Source of the DNA: Trichinella spiralis
Lineage: Eukaryota > Nematoda > Enoplea > Trichinellida > Trichinellidae
Assembly: GCA_000181795.3 (NCBI GenBank)
Contig: CM012955.1
Span: forward strand, 3,830,108-3,894,107
Reading direction: 5' to 3'
Length of the DNA: 64,000 nt
A program made the translations under genes and the position numbers. The notes beneath the pieces were generated by a model. That model did no database searches. It saw nothing but the letters and a program-made list of their open reading frames with translations, and had not been told where the DNA came from. Shown here in pieces: positions 47,101 to 60,359 of the stretch; position 1 is the stretch's first letter, and the number at the start of each line of letters is the position of its first letter.

Positions 47101-50100
47101 GGGTACATAATTTTTCATCATTCGTAGAATAACGGTCCCATCTCCTGGGGATTTTTTATTGCTCTGCAGGGAAATTGGCCCGATTCTTTACTATCGATTT
47201 TTATCGTGAGAACTTTTCAAAATTATCCCCCACCTCTGTACTGCTATTGTAAACTTTTGTCCCAACAACAGAACACGTCACCAAAAGTTTACTGTGGCAT
47301 TGTGCATTGCATTAACGACAGTTTCGACGAAAAATTAATTTTTAATTAGTTTTTGAAAAGAAAATTTTAATTTTATAAAACCTTTTTTTTCAAAAATTAC
47401 TACTGTTGGATTGTTGCTACTTTTACATTTTTGTCGTCTTTACCATGTGGGATTATTGTACCAAGAAGCGGTGTATTTATTTTCACGTCTAATCTCAAAA
47501 ATCCACCATTGTTGCCTGTTAATTATGTTCCATTATTAAGTAGAAATTATATTTGAAATTTTAAAGTTTTAAACTGAATATTAATAAATAATCAATAAGT
47601 CAAGTGGTGTAATAATATCTTCTCATCGAATAAATTATTTGTGCAGAGCATTTTTTATCTATTTTTTCAATAAAAGTGTTTTATCAGTTATTTTTCAAAT
47701 ATCAATGCTGCTCTGGTAAATTGATACTGAATTTTCTCTAATAGATACAGTAACCCACTTTTGCTAATCTTTACATACTGGCAGTGTAAGTTTCAAAATC
47801 AAAGCAAAATAAGTGAAAAATAAAACTGTTATTTATGAAAAGTTTTGCTGAAGCGCAAACAAAAAAAAACCTAAAATTTAACTTTCGCTTCAATGTACAT
47901 AATAGAATTAGCATTTAGAAAGTGGTTTTTTTTCTTTTCACAGAACACATTTGCAACAATTGATTTTCAATTTTAGCATAATAAATGCCGGGGTTGTGGA
48001 TGGAAAAATGGTCTCTCCTTTATTGAACAACTGAGAAAATGATGTTGACTTGTTTTCTTAATTTTGCTGTGCTGGGCTTTTCAATTTTCCACACCAACAA
48101 CCACAACGATATTTAGATTCATAGCACAACAGTGACCTATTTTTACCAGATTCAAACTTACCCTTAGGAAGAATTGGTTAGCAAATTGCATGCATATCAG
48201 CATTTTGCAGTTCAATTCAACGATAAAACCATTTCACATTGAAACTTGTTGTAACAATTTTGTTATGTAAAATGTTTGATTGCATAAATTGTTTAAAATT
48301 AATATTTCCTATTTGTATAATCTGAACTCTGAGTCTTACAGTAGGAGCACTTTTTTACGAGCACACATTTGTTCAATCGATTTTACCACGTAAATTTGTA
48401 CTGTTTATTGGGTGGAGTTTATAAATTTATAAATTTCCAATGAATTGAATATTCCAAATTTGAATTTGCACAATCACGACATATTAAATATCTTCATCGA
48501 TGTTTTCTTTAACTCAAAGTGCAATTGCTGTGTATAATGTACCTTAAACATTTCACCTTACAGTTAGGGAACGAAATCAGCATCCGAATTTCTACGAAGC
48601 ACTGATTTGAATTTCTGCATCTTGATATTGAATTGATGATATTATCAATTGCTATTTGCACTTTTTTGTGTTATCAGTTTTGTGTATTCTGGGTAGAAAT
48701 TTAAACTGGAAAATGCTGCACAATATTCATTGTAAAAAAGAGAATGTAATTTTTATTTACGTCAAACATACAACAACAAGCTTCTTATACAATGTTTGGG
48801 TTCCTTTGTGATCAGGGTTGAATTTTTGAATCGGCGAAATATTTGAATCTCATTAAGCTGCTACAAGTAATATTAGCAAGCAGTAAATTTACGCGTGCCG
48901 TGCTGTATATTAAACTTTTCCACACAATACAGCTTCATGTGCGTAGCAGAATTTTTTATTTGATCAGATCTTTTTTTTTCAATGCTCAGTTTAATGAATT
49001 GTTCAAATTTCTTTCAACTGTTTATTCTTTGAGAATAATAGCACATTTGTGGCTAGTAGAAGCTGTTCAAGAATATCAGAAGTGATGCAAATATTTATTT
49101 GCAAGTATCTTATCTTGGTATTCGTTTGTTTTTGTGGCAGTTGTCAGTTATAAATTTGATACTTTTTGATATCCTTTGCGTTATCACTATCAAAAATTTA
49201 ATTGATGGTTTTGTTAATTGTTTTTTTTATTATTTTAACGCGATAAGCTGTAAATACGGGGTTGTTTCGAACGTATTTTGAAGAAACATGGTGCTCATTA
49301 AAGCTCAGCCAGCGTTAGTTGCTTGTTGGTTGGCTTTGTTTGATCTGCAAAGCAAACGCTCCTGTAAGGCTTTGTTGACTGTGTATTCGTTTGTTCTACA
49401 GTTTCGACGGCTGTCTTCTTCACTTCATTATTTGATTAAATTCACTGACTGCCACATTAATGCGGAATATAGTTGCGGTTTTTTCTTTCCTTGCCCGCAA
49501 CGTTTATCCAACTAGGAGTAATCGTCCACTTGCGAAAACATTCTCATAAATTAGAATGCTTGGATGGATTAGTTAAAGGAAAAAAACAGCTATATATTGT
49601 GACGTAAAAGTTTCGGCATATTACTTCACTACAACGTGCTGTTGTCAGATTTCATTTGGGAAAATGAAAATTGCCAAGCAGTGAGTGCTCAGTTTCGATT
49701 GACCGCTTCCTTGGAACTGCTATTGCCATTGTCTCATCTCAACTTGGTCGTAAGCACTGAAATTGTCTGCTATGCGGAAAATTTATCTATAAGAAGTGCC
49801 GTTCTTGTGCTCTTGTTGCCAAATTGTACATACATACAACACTAGCGTAAAGATCAACTTTGTCCTCAGCGATTTGCAATCGGATGTTTGGGTTCAATTT
49901 TTGCTTCTTTGCTTTCTGCATTACGGTCGCTGTTGCCCCCTGGAAGACCTGCTTTTCTGATGAAAATTTCTGTGGTAAACTGCTGTTTTTACAGTAACTT
50001 TTCCATGTTCCGTTTCAAGGCAATTAGTTCCAACTGTCGACTTAATTTAAACGTTCTTTTTATTAAAAAATATTCTTTAGTTGTTTTTTTATTCAACTCA

Positions 50101-53100
50101 ATTATTGCAATTTGTGATTTATTGTAAACAAGTATTCAAGTTGATTGGAAATTGCAGAAAGTGTTCACATCCGCACGCGCCTACTTAGATTAGTGCTCTT
50201 TACTTGAATTTCGAACAAGCAGTGATATGAAAATTTCAGTATTTACTTTGGGATATAATTTTCGAAAAGCATTCTTGATGACGAATGAGAGAAAATCGAA
50301 GTAAATTCTTCTCTCATAAAAGTGCTCTGAAATGGCAAAAGCACTTTTATAATATATTGCTAAATCCTGAAAATCCTAAAATTATATCGTATGCAAGATA
50401 AGTTAGTTTTTATTGTTTGAAGTTATTTATCTGCACTGTCCAGCAAAGAAACTTTAAAAACGCTTTTGAAAGAACTAAAATTGCTGTTTCATACTGAATT
50501 GAAGATTTAAATAGCTGTCGATTTGGGGTTTTTAATGCTATGTCGATGATATCTATTGTATATACCGGAAGAAAACGAATGAATGCTTGCACACTTTACA
50601 TCTCATGCCATGAAAGTGTAAAATATTGACCACATATCAGTTATGACGTTTTAAATTGAGTGTGTGAGTATATTTGAATTGCATGACGTATCGATTCTGA
50701 TGTTCTTTTTGGTATATTTGATTTTGGCAATTAGTTTGCATTATGCTAATTAGTTATTGGCTATCTGTCCGTCATTGGTGCTAGTTTTACAAGATTACGT
50801 AAATAGCAGTACAATTGATAGCATATGCACAGCGATGAAACTGATCTCAAAAGACAAGAGAGTGGATTTCCATTTGTTTAATGAATTAAGTGATCCAATT
50901 TTGTTACGTTACACAGAATTTTTATTTTCGATTGTAGTTTGTTCCGGTACGGAAAATGGTCTGAATAAGCTAGAAGTGCACGAGAAGAAGGTGGAACGTT
51001 TGCGGATGATGTATGCCAATTGTACTGTTGTTCATGGAAATTTGGAGATTACTTACTTGACTCCTGATGACTTGAAAGACGCTGGCATTTCAGATCTGCA
51101 TTTCTTAAATGATATTGTTGAAGTAAGCTCGTTTTGTGTTCATTTTGCTTCCAATTGGAGACGTATGTGAATTATTTTTCTTTTGCAGGTTACTGGCTAT
51201 GTTTTGATAGCACATAATTCGATCCTAAATTTCTCTCTTCCATCACTTCAAATTATTTGGGGTGATAAAAAATTTCGCCCAACTTCAGATCAAATGGTTT
51301 CTCAATTTGGATTGTTGGTTCTTAATAATGCTTTCAGCACGTTTGATCTTTCAAATTTGAGAGGTATGTAAAATTTTTTGAAATGTTAATGGTCTACTGA
51401 AACTGCTACTGCTTGATATTATTTGACAATTTGCTTTATTGAAAAGCAAATCTCCGTGCATATCCTTTGTGAATTATTATTCAAGTGACGTTATTTAGCA
51501 ATTCACGATGGCTCTGTTGGGATTCAAATGAATCATCGTATGTGTCATTGGAAAACGATAGATTTTCGTCAGTTGCTTGGTGACAACTATGAAAAGAGGT
51601 TAATAATCAGGGATAGTTATGGAGATTGCTACGCAGGTACAGCTCACTGACTACGAGCTTTTTCTTTGCTTATTTTTTCTTTTTTTACATGAACGTTTGT
51701 TTGTTTAGATGCAGTCTGCGACAGCAGTTGCGTGCATTGTTGGGGTTCAGAGAAGCGTCACTGCCAAAAAAGTATATGAAACTTTTTATTAATATTCCGC
51801 TGCTGAATTATTAATTTACTCAAATATTTACTGGTTCAGTTTATCGAAACAACTGTGCACCACAGTGTAGCAGTGGGATGTGTTATGACGTTGAGAGTCC
51901 ACAATTTTGCTGCCATCCAGAATGTGCAGCTGGATGCTTTGGTCCATCAGATTCGGAGTGTTATGTATGTTATAAGTTTGGTGATTTTGTGATGCGTTTA
52001 TGTTTACGTTTCTGTTTTTTTCTTGTTTTTCAGGGCTGCAGTACAATGAGGGACAACGGAAAATGTGTCGACAAATGCCCCACACCAGAATTGTACGATC
52101 CTATTACAACACAGTATGTGAAAAATCCAGACGGCAAATACGCGTTTAATCGTGATTGTGTGACTACTTGTCCAGGTATGGTAGTCAGGTATGGAATTGA
52201 TAAGTTTATAAATCAAAGAAAATTTTATAGCTCACATGGTTGTTTACAAAGATGGGTGTGTTTCTCGTTGTCCAGAAAATTTTACTGCTGATGAAGGAGA
52301 CAATGTTTGTCGTCCTTGCCAAGGGGCATGTCCCAAAAGTAGATTTTAATTTCAACGTCTGATTATTATTATTATTATTAATTTATTACCTTTAAGCCTG
52401 TATTATTGAGCAACATGTTAACTCATTGAATATCAAAGATTTCATTGGTTGTACAAAAGTGGATGGAGTAATTGAAATTCGGAAAGATACTTTTATCGGG
52501 GGTGCTTTGCTACAACCAAATGGAACGTATGTCAATGAGACAGTTTAATTATATTTGTATTTTTTCAAATTTATATATTTTATAGATTTATTCCTTATGA
52601 TCCAATGACGCCGGCACAATTGGAAGCACTGTCTAGCGTTCGTCAAGTGACACATTACGTACTTGTTCAGACGGAAAAGCTAAAATCGTTGAACTTTTTG
52701 AGAAATTTGCAAAAAATCGAAGGTCGAAAACTGTTTGAGTAAGCAGAATCTGTTTGTGTTTTTTTAACGAAGCTGTTCATCCTGTTACTGCTGATTCAGT
52801 TCCAAATACGCATTGTATATTACACATTCGTTTTCGCTGCAACAGTTGGGTACAATTTCGCTGACATCGATACTAAATGGGGAGATTTACATTGCCAGTA
52901 ATTTTGATCTTTGCTACATTCATAATATACCATGGAACAAATTGATTGCATCGACACATAGTGTTGCGAAAGTTCGAAAAAATCGAGAAGAAGATGTTTG
53001 CGGTAAAATTGAATAACAGCTATTTCATATCAGTGTCAAGTATCAATAATAATAATACTAATGTGATTATTGGTTTTTGCTCAGAAGCCGAAGGTCGTAC

Positions 53101-56100
53101 GTGTGACGTGTCGTGCGATTTGAGTCAGGGCTGTTGGGGACCTGGCTCAGAGATGTGCTTTGAATGCTTGCATTGGCGCCTTGGCAACGTGTGCGTTGAT
53201 GATTGCTCATCTGACGGGTAAATGTTACATTTATCTTGCCATTTAAATTTCTTTTCATTCACTGGAATTCTTTTCAGCGAATATCAAGCAGCACCCAAAC
53301 AATGTGCACTATGTCATCCAGAGTGCATCTCTTGCACAGGACCAGTATGGATGGATTTCGATATTTCATATTTCATGTACTAGTCAAATTTTTTACAGGG
53401 TTCGAGAAATTGTACAAAATGTCGCCACGTTAGCCTAGATGGTGAATGCATTCGCAGTTGTCCACAGGAAACTCATTTTGAAAATCCAGCAACTCACGTC
53501 TGTGAACCTTGCCATGCCAACTGTTACAGCTATGGGTAGAGTGGTTTCGTTTTTTATTTTTTCGCTAAAAGTTTACGTGAAATTGATATTTTTTTCCCAG
53601 ATGCACTGGTTCTGGAAATTTTGTTGGTATTGCTGGTTGCAATCGTTGCAAATACGGAGTATTTGACGAAGATACCCAATCTATAGTAAATCTATTACAC
53701 CAGCATTGTAAGCTCAAGTTTTTCTTATCACTTTTTATGTTGTAGACACGCTGTTTGCGTGAATTGTCTGCTGAGCGACTTTGTTCAGAATTTCCAGATT
53801 TGGAAAACTATTACTGGACTGTGCCGCTGTCTACTAAAATTCAAACAGAAGTTGCCCATGCTGTAAGCATATATATATATATATATATATAAAAGAAATT
53901 TACAAGCTTATGTGTCAATTACAACATTACGAATAATAATAATTATTATTATTATTGTTAGGTGTGCATGAAATGTCACCCAGCTTGTAAAAGCTGTTAT
54001 GGATACGGTGTTGATTTCGTGCATTACGGTTGCGACTGTTTGAACTACACTTATCGAGAAACTCCAACAAGTTCTGTTTGCGTTCTGCAGTGTCCCAAGT
54101 AGAATTTTACAGCAATTTATATTCACTTATGTCGCCTACAATTTGCTCTTCTTATCATTTTAGAAATACATTCATTCGTCCAGCTCTGGATTCTGGTCGT
54201 GCTGACGAATGTATACCTTGTGATTCACAATGCGACGGATGTATTGGACCAACTTCAACCGATTGCGTTGAATGTGTCACTTATAAAGATTATCTGTCAG
54301 ATACAGACAGGGTACGTGATGTGGTGCGAGTATGGAATATTTGCGTGAATATGATTTTCGTAATTTTCAGTTCAACTGTACGAACGTTTGTCCAGCCGAT
54401 AGACCGTACATCTCTGCCGACAGATTGTGCACGGATATTAATATGGACGAAGTTATCTATGAAAAGTATAAAATTAATATTGTTGAAAATTACGAATGAA
54501 ATAAAAATGGAATTTTCAAGGAATAAAAGAATGCAAACTATTGTCATCAGCGCAGTGGTTGCAGCATTGTTTCTTGGTTTTGTCGTCTTTCTAATTCTTA
54601 TACTCTTCATGAAGCGTAAAGCGTCGTTGTTGGCTCACCTGGAAGAACCAGATCCGAAATTGGAGATCAACTCTGAAGCTTGTCCCAATTTGACACGCTT
54701 GTTGCTAATTCGAGAGAGTGAGCTTAAAAGGGGCGGCATTTTGGGCTATGGAGCTTTCGGTGCCGTGTACAAAGTGAGAAGCGTTTGTCGTGAGTGGAAA
54801 GAAAATTCTTCAAATAAACGGGTATTTTTTGTTCACCGTAGGGTGTTTGGATTCCACAAAAAGAAAAAGTCAAAGTTCCCGTGGCAATCAAAGTATTGCA
54901 CGAAGCGAATGCGGCTGCCCAGCAGGAAACACTGGAAGAAGCCCGCATTATGGCCAGCGTTTCCCATACGTATTTAGTTCGACTGATTGGTGTTTGCGTG
55001 GGACAGCAGATGATGCTTGTGACACCGTTGATGCCTTTGGGCAACCTTTTGGATTATGTGCAAGAGAACAAGTCGAAAATCGGTTCGGCTGCTTTGATTC
55101 GTTGGTCTTCCCAAATAGCAGGCGTGCGTATTACAGATTTTTCTATTTCTTTTTTTTTGGTTTTTCTTTTCTGCTTCATTTCATTTTTTTTCTCTTTTCG
55201 ATTTAAGGGAATGTGTTATCTTGAAGAACACCGACTTGTCCATCGAGATTTGGCTGCGCGAAATGTTCTCGTGAAAACCCCTTATCACGTTCGAATAACT
55301 GATTTCGGTTTGGCTAAACTGCTCGAATATGGCCAAGAAGAGATTAAAATATTCGAAGGAAAAGTATGCGATCATTTGAACACTTCAATCAATCAGTGGA
55401 GTTTTATTGATTTGAAATGTAGATGCCCATTAAATGGCTTGCCTTGGAATGTATCCAATATCGACGATACACCCACAAATCCGACGTTTGGGCATTTGGT
55501 AATTTTATATATGAGTTATCTTTATTTTTTTCATTTTTTTTCACTCCCAAATGTTGAATTAGGTGTTACATTGTGGGAATTGTTCACTTTTGGTGAAAAG
55601 CCATACAAAGACGTGCCGTTGCATGATATCCCTCGTCTATTGGAGAACGGTGAACGCCTTCCTCAACCAAAAATTGCTACTTTGGATATGTACATGCTCT
55701 TAATCAGATGTATGTTGTTGTTTGATTGGAACTTTTTTTTTGTTCATTCAATCAAAATTTATACAATTTTATCTCAATTTAACGCAATCAAGTGCGAAAA
55801 TTGCAATGTTCTTTAAAAGCACAAAATACAGTGAAACTTGCTTTCATTTTTCTACGCTTTAGAGCTTTCATTTCAGATTTTTGGCAGGTTAATTTTACTG
55901 TCAATAATAGCATTCTATTATACATGTATATATCTAGAATTACTAATTTAAATTTGCCTTAGGTTGGATGGTTGATGCTGATGCACGTCCGTCTTTTAAA
56001 GAATTGCGAGAATCGTTTCTAAAAATGGCCAAAGATCCTGGTCGTTTCTTAGTAGTCGAGGTGAGTTGTAAATTCGTTGCGTAAAAATATTTTTAGTTTA

Positions 56101-56899
56101 AATTTAAATTAAAAAAAATAAAAATTTAGGGCGATGCTCTGTTGCGCCTTCCGACTTATACACCGCAAGATCAGCAGCAAATGATCCGTCAGTTAATTGA
56201 CGATCCGGACGTCATAGATCCTGAGGATTACTTTTCTGCGCCTACAGCGTCCCCTCTAGTATCACCAGTTACACCTACTAAACCAGTAAGAAATAGCTGT
56301 TTTTTTAAATGTTTCTGCAACAATTAAAAGCTTTTTCAGCTGATTGATGATGTTGAGATGAGACTTGCTTGCGCTCCACCGCACAGGCATGCAGGTTCTG
56401 TTAGCCAGCGTTACGCGTCTGATCCTGTAAAAAGTAAATTTCATCTTTGATCATAATATAACAACTGCACTAATTTTTCGAAAGTTTCTCATTGCAACTG
56501 TACTATGGCGGCTGGCTGTCGTTATAGGCAAACTTTTGGACAATTCATCGCTGTCTACTGATCAAGACAACTACTTAATTCCTGACTCGCAGCAGCCACA
56601 AAGACAAAGTTTCATCCACGAAGACGATGGGGTTTTTGTCAATTATTCTCCAATGCCAGCGTATAATGGGTACAAAGTTGGTAAGCTTCTTACATTTTAC
56701 AAAATAAATACTTGACAAAGCCAAAGGGAACTTTTTCCCAGGGAATCACGTGTATTATAACGATTTTCCGCCGGAAAAGTCGGGCATATGTTTGGAAAAC
56801 TTTGAATACATGCAAGGTGGCAACGGTGGCGCAATTTATACGAACACTTGTCCTGTCGATTGCAACGCAGACTCTGTCCAAACGGAAACTGTCGTATGA
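43635..56899 (+). CDS. EGFR: epidermal growth factor receptor tyrosine kinase (LET-23-like)
   Basis: Exons: 43635-43725, 50938-51122, 51189-51363, 51499-51636, 51709-51771, 51840-51964, 52034-52175, 52231-52338, 52397-52526, 52586-52738, 52800-53002, 53085-53217, 53278-53344, 53399-53535, 53601-53685, 53746-53862, 53962-54098, 54164-54311, 54371-54465, 54521-54773, 54842-55123, 55208-55363, 55423-55498, 55563-55709, 55963-56060, 56130-56285, 56340-56433, 56528-56680, 56742-56899; 1334 aa. Signal peptide 1-22. Receptor-L domain 1 begins [11 protein letters not shown] and has [15 protein letters not shown] furin-like Cys-rich region, L domain 2 and a long second Cys-rich region follow. Transmembrane helix about 818-841. 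Kinase: glycine loop GYGAFG (886-891), Lys912, HRD Asp1003, DFG Asp1021, all intact. Tail tyrosines lie in [29 protein letters not shown] and FEYMQ. The C-terminus ETVV fits a class I PDZ ligand. The length is closer to C. elegans LET-23 than to human EGFR (1210), as I recall them. It signals through Ras and KSR. Confidence 0.95.
43726..50937 (+). other. 7.2 kb first intron of EGFR
   Basis: The donor is GTGAGT at 43726 and the acceptor is CGATTGTAG ending at 50937. The junction codon gives [11 protein letters not shown], which parallels human EEKKVCQGTSNKL and so supports both ends. The open frames inside are short and lack domains. Two islands of unusual composition lie at about 44195-44940 and 47040-47250. 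A long first intron in a receptor gene commonly holds enhancers. Confidence 0.85.
44109..44141. repeat. (TA)16 microsatellite
   Basis: An uninterrupted TA run in EGFR intron 1. Confidence 0.9.
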
Positions 56900-57769
56900 A
56901 TTGTTGGTTGTTTCACTGATGCAACATTTTCCACAAAGCTCAGCATTATCGATCTGTTCGGCTTTTTCTTGTCGGCCCTAGTTAGTTAGCGCTTGCGCTA
57001 AACGCTTTTGCTGGTCAAACGCTTTAAAAAAATCTTTTTTTTTGTTTCAATTAACAGAAACATTTTCAGCATTATTAATTAGTTAGCTAGTTGTTCAGTT
57101 GACTTGCCGGCAGTTTTTTTTTCCAAATATTCACATTATGCTTGCAATGTAAAGTGTATTTATTCTATTATTGATGTTTTTTGTTGAAACTGGCACGTTT
57201 CATATCTGGCAATGAACACTTTGTCCATGATCACAGTGAAACAGTGCTTCTGTGGCCATTTTCTAATGAAAATTTGTTGTACATTATTCTATTTCAGTTG
57301 TTATTCATGTTTCATCTTTGACATTGTTGTAAAGCAATTTTTGTTGATTGTTTAGAAGAAAAAAAACAGCTTTTTAGCTTTGTTCATACATAAAGTTTAT
57401 ACGTAAAATTTCTCGAAATAAAAAACTGTTCCTCTTTCTGTTTATAACTGAAATATTTTCTCATGTTGTATAATAGCAACTGGAAATATTTATTTGGCTT
57501 CTGAAATATAATCCGCTCTGATAAAGAAAGAGCAAGCAAGAATGCTTGGATGTCCATTCATGGATCGTTAAACTTTAACTTCAATTTATTACAGGTAATG
57601 ATGAACATGAACAATGGACAATGAATGGAATACAATGTGATTGATGTTGAAAGAGAAAATTGTGGGTTTTGAAAAAAAGTTTTGAATCGCATGCTTACTA
57701 AATTTCACCAGATGTATATAAATCGATTATTCCACATTTGCTTTGTCACCCGTGTTGTTTCGGCACTTT
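56900..57769. other. convergent 3' region of EGFR and the nAChR gene
   Basis: The EGFR polyadenylation signal AATAAA is at 57417-57422. A minus-strand signal (TTTATT on +) for the receptor subunit is at 57585-57590. No other feature is seen. Confidence 0.5.
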
Positions 57770-60359
57770 TCAGACAATCGGATGTCTGCTGTCGTGAATG
57801 CTCGGCGCTTGGAGCATGATTAAGCATGTACCACTGATAAAAGTAAGCGAAAATGTCCACAAGAAAAGGCGATCCAGTACGTTTGCAATGTAACGCCAGT
57901 CATCTTTGACCTAAACGAATTGTCAAAGATGCAAAAAAGAAAGCTACACTGAATGAATGCAGGATGTGTTGAAAAGGGGGGACGTACTTCATCTTCGGCG
58001 GCTTTTTTCCGAAAATGGTTAGCGATGAAGCATGTACTTCTGACAGCGCTTGCAATTGCCGCATTCTCCTCCTCGTCGAACCACGTCTGCTGAGGACTTG
58101 TGGACGATGAACTCTGACCGGCCACTTCGGCCGTTTTGCCCAACTTTGGCAACACGGTCATCATGATCACATTTTCGCTTTGGTTGAGCTCGAACGGCGG
58201 CGCTTTGTCTGCAGTTGCAACCGACAACGGCTCCGGTTCTGGCCTGCGCATCATCAGCAACTTTGGTAAAAAATCCAAAAACAAATACCGAATCCAGACG
58301 GAAAATCGATGCGTTGCCGGCAAACGATAGTGGACATTCAACGTGAACACCGTGACCGCGATGCTCAGAGTGACCATCACCATTGTGAAAAGCAAATACT
58401 TGCCTATTAGCGGTATTATTAGGCTGGTGCTGGGGATGATTTCCACCAACAAGTTGAAGAACATGGTCAGGCAGATGAGAATCGACACGCTCAGCGACAC
58501 TTTCTCCCCCGAATCGCTTGGCAAATAGAACACCAGAATGGTCAAGAAGGAAATTCCAATGCAAGGAATTATCAGATTTACACTGTAAAACAGAGTGCGA
58601 CGGCGAAGATAGATCTGAAATTGACGAAACATCATCCAATCAGATCAGATCAGATCAGATTAAATCAAATGTTGGCAATTGATTCAATATTAATCATGCA
58701 AAGTGTCAGTGATCAGCAATCATTTCAGCAAATTACAACAACAAATCAACCATACGTAAAATGTGATGTCAATGTACGGAGCTCGACAACATTCGTATCG
58801 TTCTTCGTGTCGCTTCACTGGAACTGCCATAACATCCCATTCTGTCGACGGCAGAAAATCCGAAAGATCCACTCCATTAGGAACGATCCAAACTAGACGT
58901 CCATTTTCCCTCGTTATTTGAACGTCGTCTTTGTCATAATGGATGAGATCCACTTCGAAACCGTCGTACGTCCAAGAACCTGACAGTCAAGCAAAAGTAA
59001 GTGAACGAACGAACGCTTTTGATTGCTTTTTTTTTAAAAAAAATTTAAACTTCAAATATCGAACATTTTGAAACATTTACCAAATTTTAAATCGCAAAGT
59101 TGCTCGTCGAAAGGAAACCATTCTATATCAATGGGGCACATGCTTTTGTAAATAGCCGGCGGTTCCCATACAACTGTTCCATTGTAATAAACAGCCGCTT
59201 TTGTCACAGCACTGACTTGATAATTTCCGTCTGCGCTGAAAAATGATCCATTTGTTGTTGTTGCTTTTATTTTAACGGATCTATTGCAGTTTTCATTTCT
59301 TTTTACTTGTTGTAAAGTACAACGTTTGGTGTCCAGAGTTGATCAGCAGGAACGTAAAGAACATCCACCCCTCCGTAGTCGTTTGGATCCCAGTTAATAT
59401 TACTGTCCGTCCAGACCTTGAAAAATACTCTTAACCCAAGGGAAACGTGCAAAATGTTCATTTTTTAAAATAAATAAATAAATTAATTAATTAATTAATT
59501 AAAATGCCAACTAGTTCAGCTAATGAAAATAAACAATCCTTACTTGTTTTATCCAGATGTTGGTAGTGATAATTTGATTTTTTTCATGCTATAAAAGTAT
59601 GAAGAAAAAATCTTTCGATGTTTTTCTTTTAATATTTTGCTTATTGAAAAACTGTTTACCACATCCAACAGTTGGGATAGGCGTAGTTTAACTTTCACTG
59701 TTACGGCATCGCTCGTGTTTTGCACTGGGCGTAGCAGCTTGTTGTATCCGGTTAAAATGTCTTGAAAAAGACGACGCGCATGTTCGCTTCTGCTGCATGT
59801 GACGACATCTATATTTGGCAAAAGAATATTCATCGGATAAAGAAAGAGTTACTGTTGAAAGTTAAGTTGTTAAGCTGAAAGTCAGTTTCATACATAAAGT
59901 TATCATAAATAAGGTGGATGCATTAGATTTATTATTATTTGGTTTGTTAGCTTTCTGCAAATTTTGAAATAAAATTGAAAATATATGAAACCATAAAATA
60001 CACATTTGTTGTTCTCCAAAAGTTATAATACAACAAGTGAAATAGTACGTTAAATGGCATCGCGTTTTGTTTCAGCTAACTCGTCACGGAAATTTCATTT
60101 TCTCAATGTGCTATTGATTCGAACGGATATAGTCATTTTTAAGATCAAAGCGTTGAATAAAATAGCGCTAGCTGTCAGTATTATTGGCTTTCAACTTGAA
60201 ACAATATTGGTTAAAATTTCACATCGACACATAAATTTCATATTTAAAATAAAAATAACTTTTACCTTTCAACAAAATAACGCTTAATAGCAGCAAGAGA
60301 GTGGGTATGTGGTGAGGGAAATTGGAGGAGAATTTTTTACTTTTAACAAACGGCCACAT
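57770..60359 (-). CDS. nicotinic acetylcholine receptor alpha-type subunit
   Basis: Eight exons in transcript order, 60359-60266, 59808-59660, 59588-59544, 59416-59307, 59235-59081, 58979-58756, 58614-57988 and 57910-57770, join in phase to 514 aa. The signal peptide ([11 protein letters not shown]) is in exon 1. The ligand-binding domain has [28 protein letters not shown] and the Cys loop [15 protein letters not shown] (Cys166-Cys180). The vicinal cysteines YECCRAPY at 248-249 define an alpha subunit. M1 starts [18 protein letters not shown]2 is [17 protein letters not shown] with the Glu of the cation-selectivity ring. The M3-M4 loop is long and holds predicted phosphorylation-type Ser runs. 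M4 is [19 protein letters not shown]. Exon 3 is a 45-nt exon encoding [15 protein letters not shown], a boundary also used in other animal nAChR genes. It is a postsynaptic or muscle cation channel. Which alpha group it belongs to cannot be told by eye. Confidence 0.93.
58638..58660. repeat. (ATCAG)n short tandem repeat
   Basis: Four to five copies of a five-base unit in the intron between exons 6 and 7 of the nAChR gene. It is related in sequence to the repeat at 19811-19870. Confidence 0.7.
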
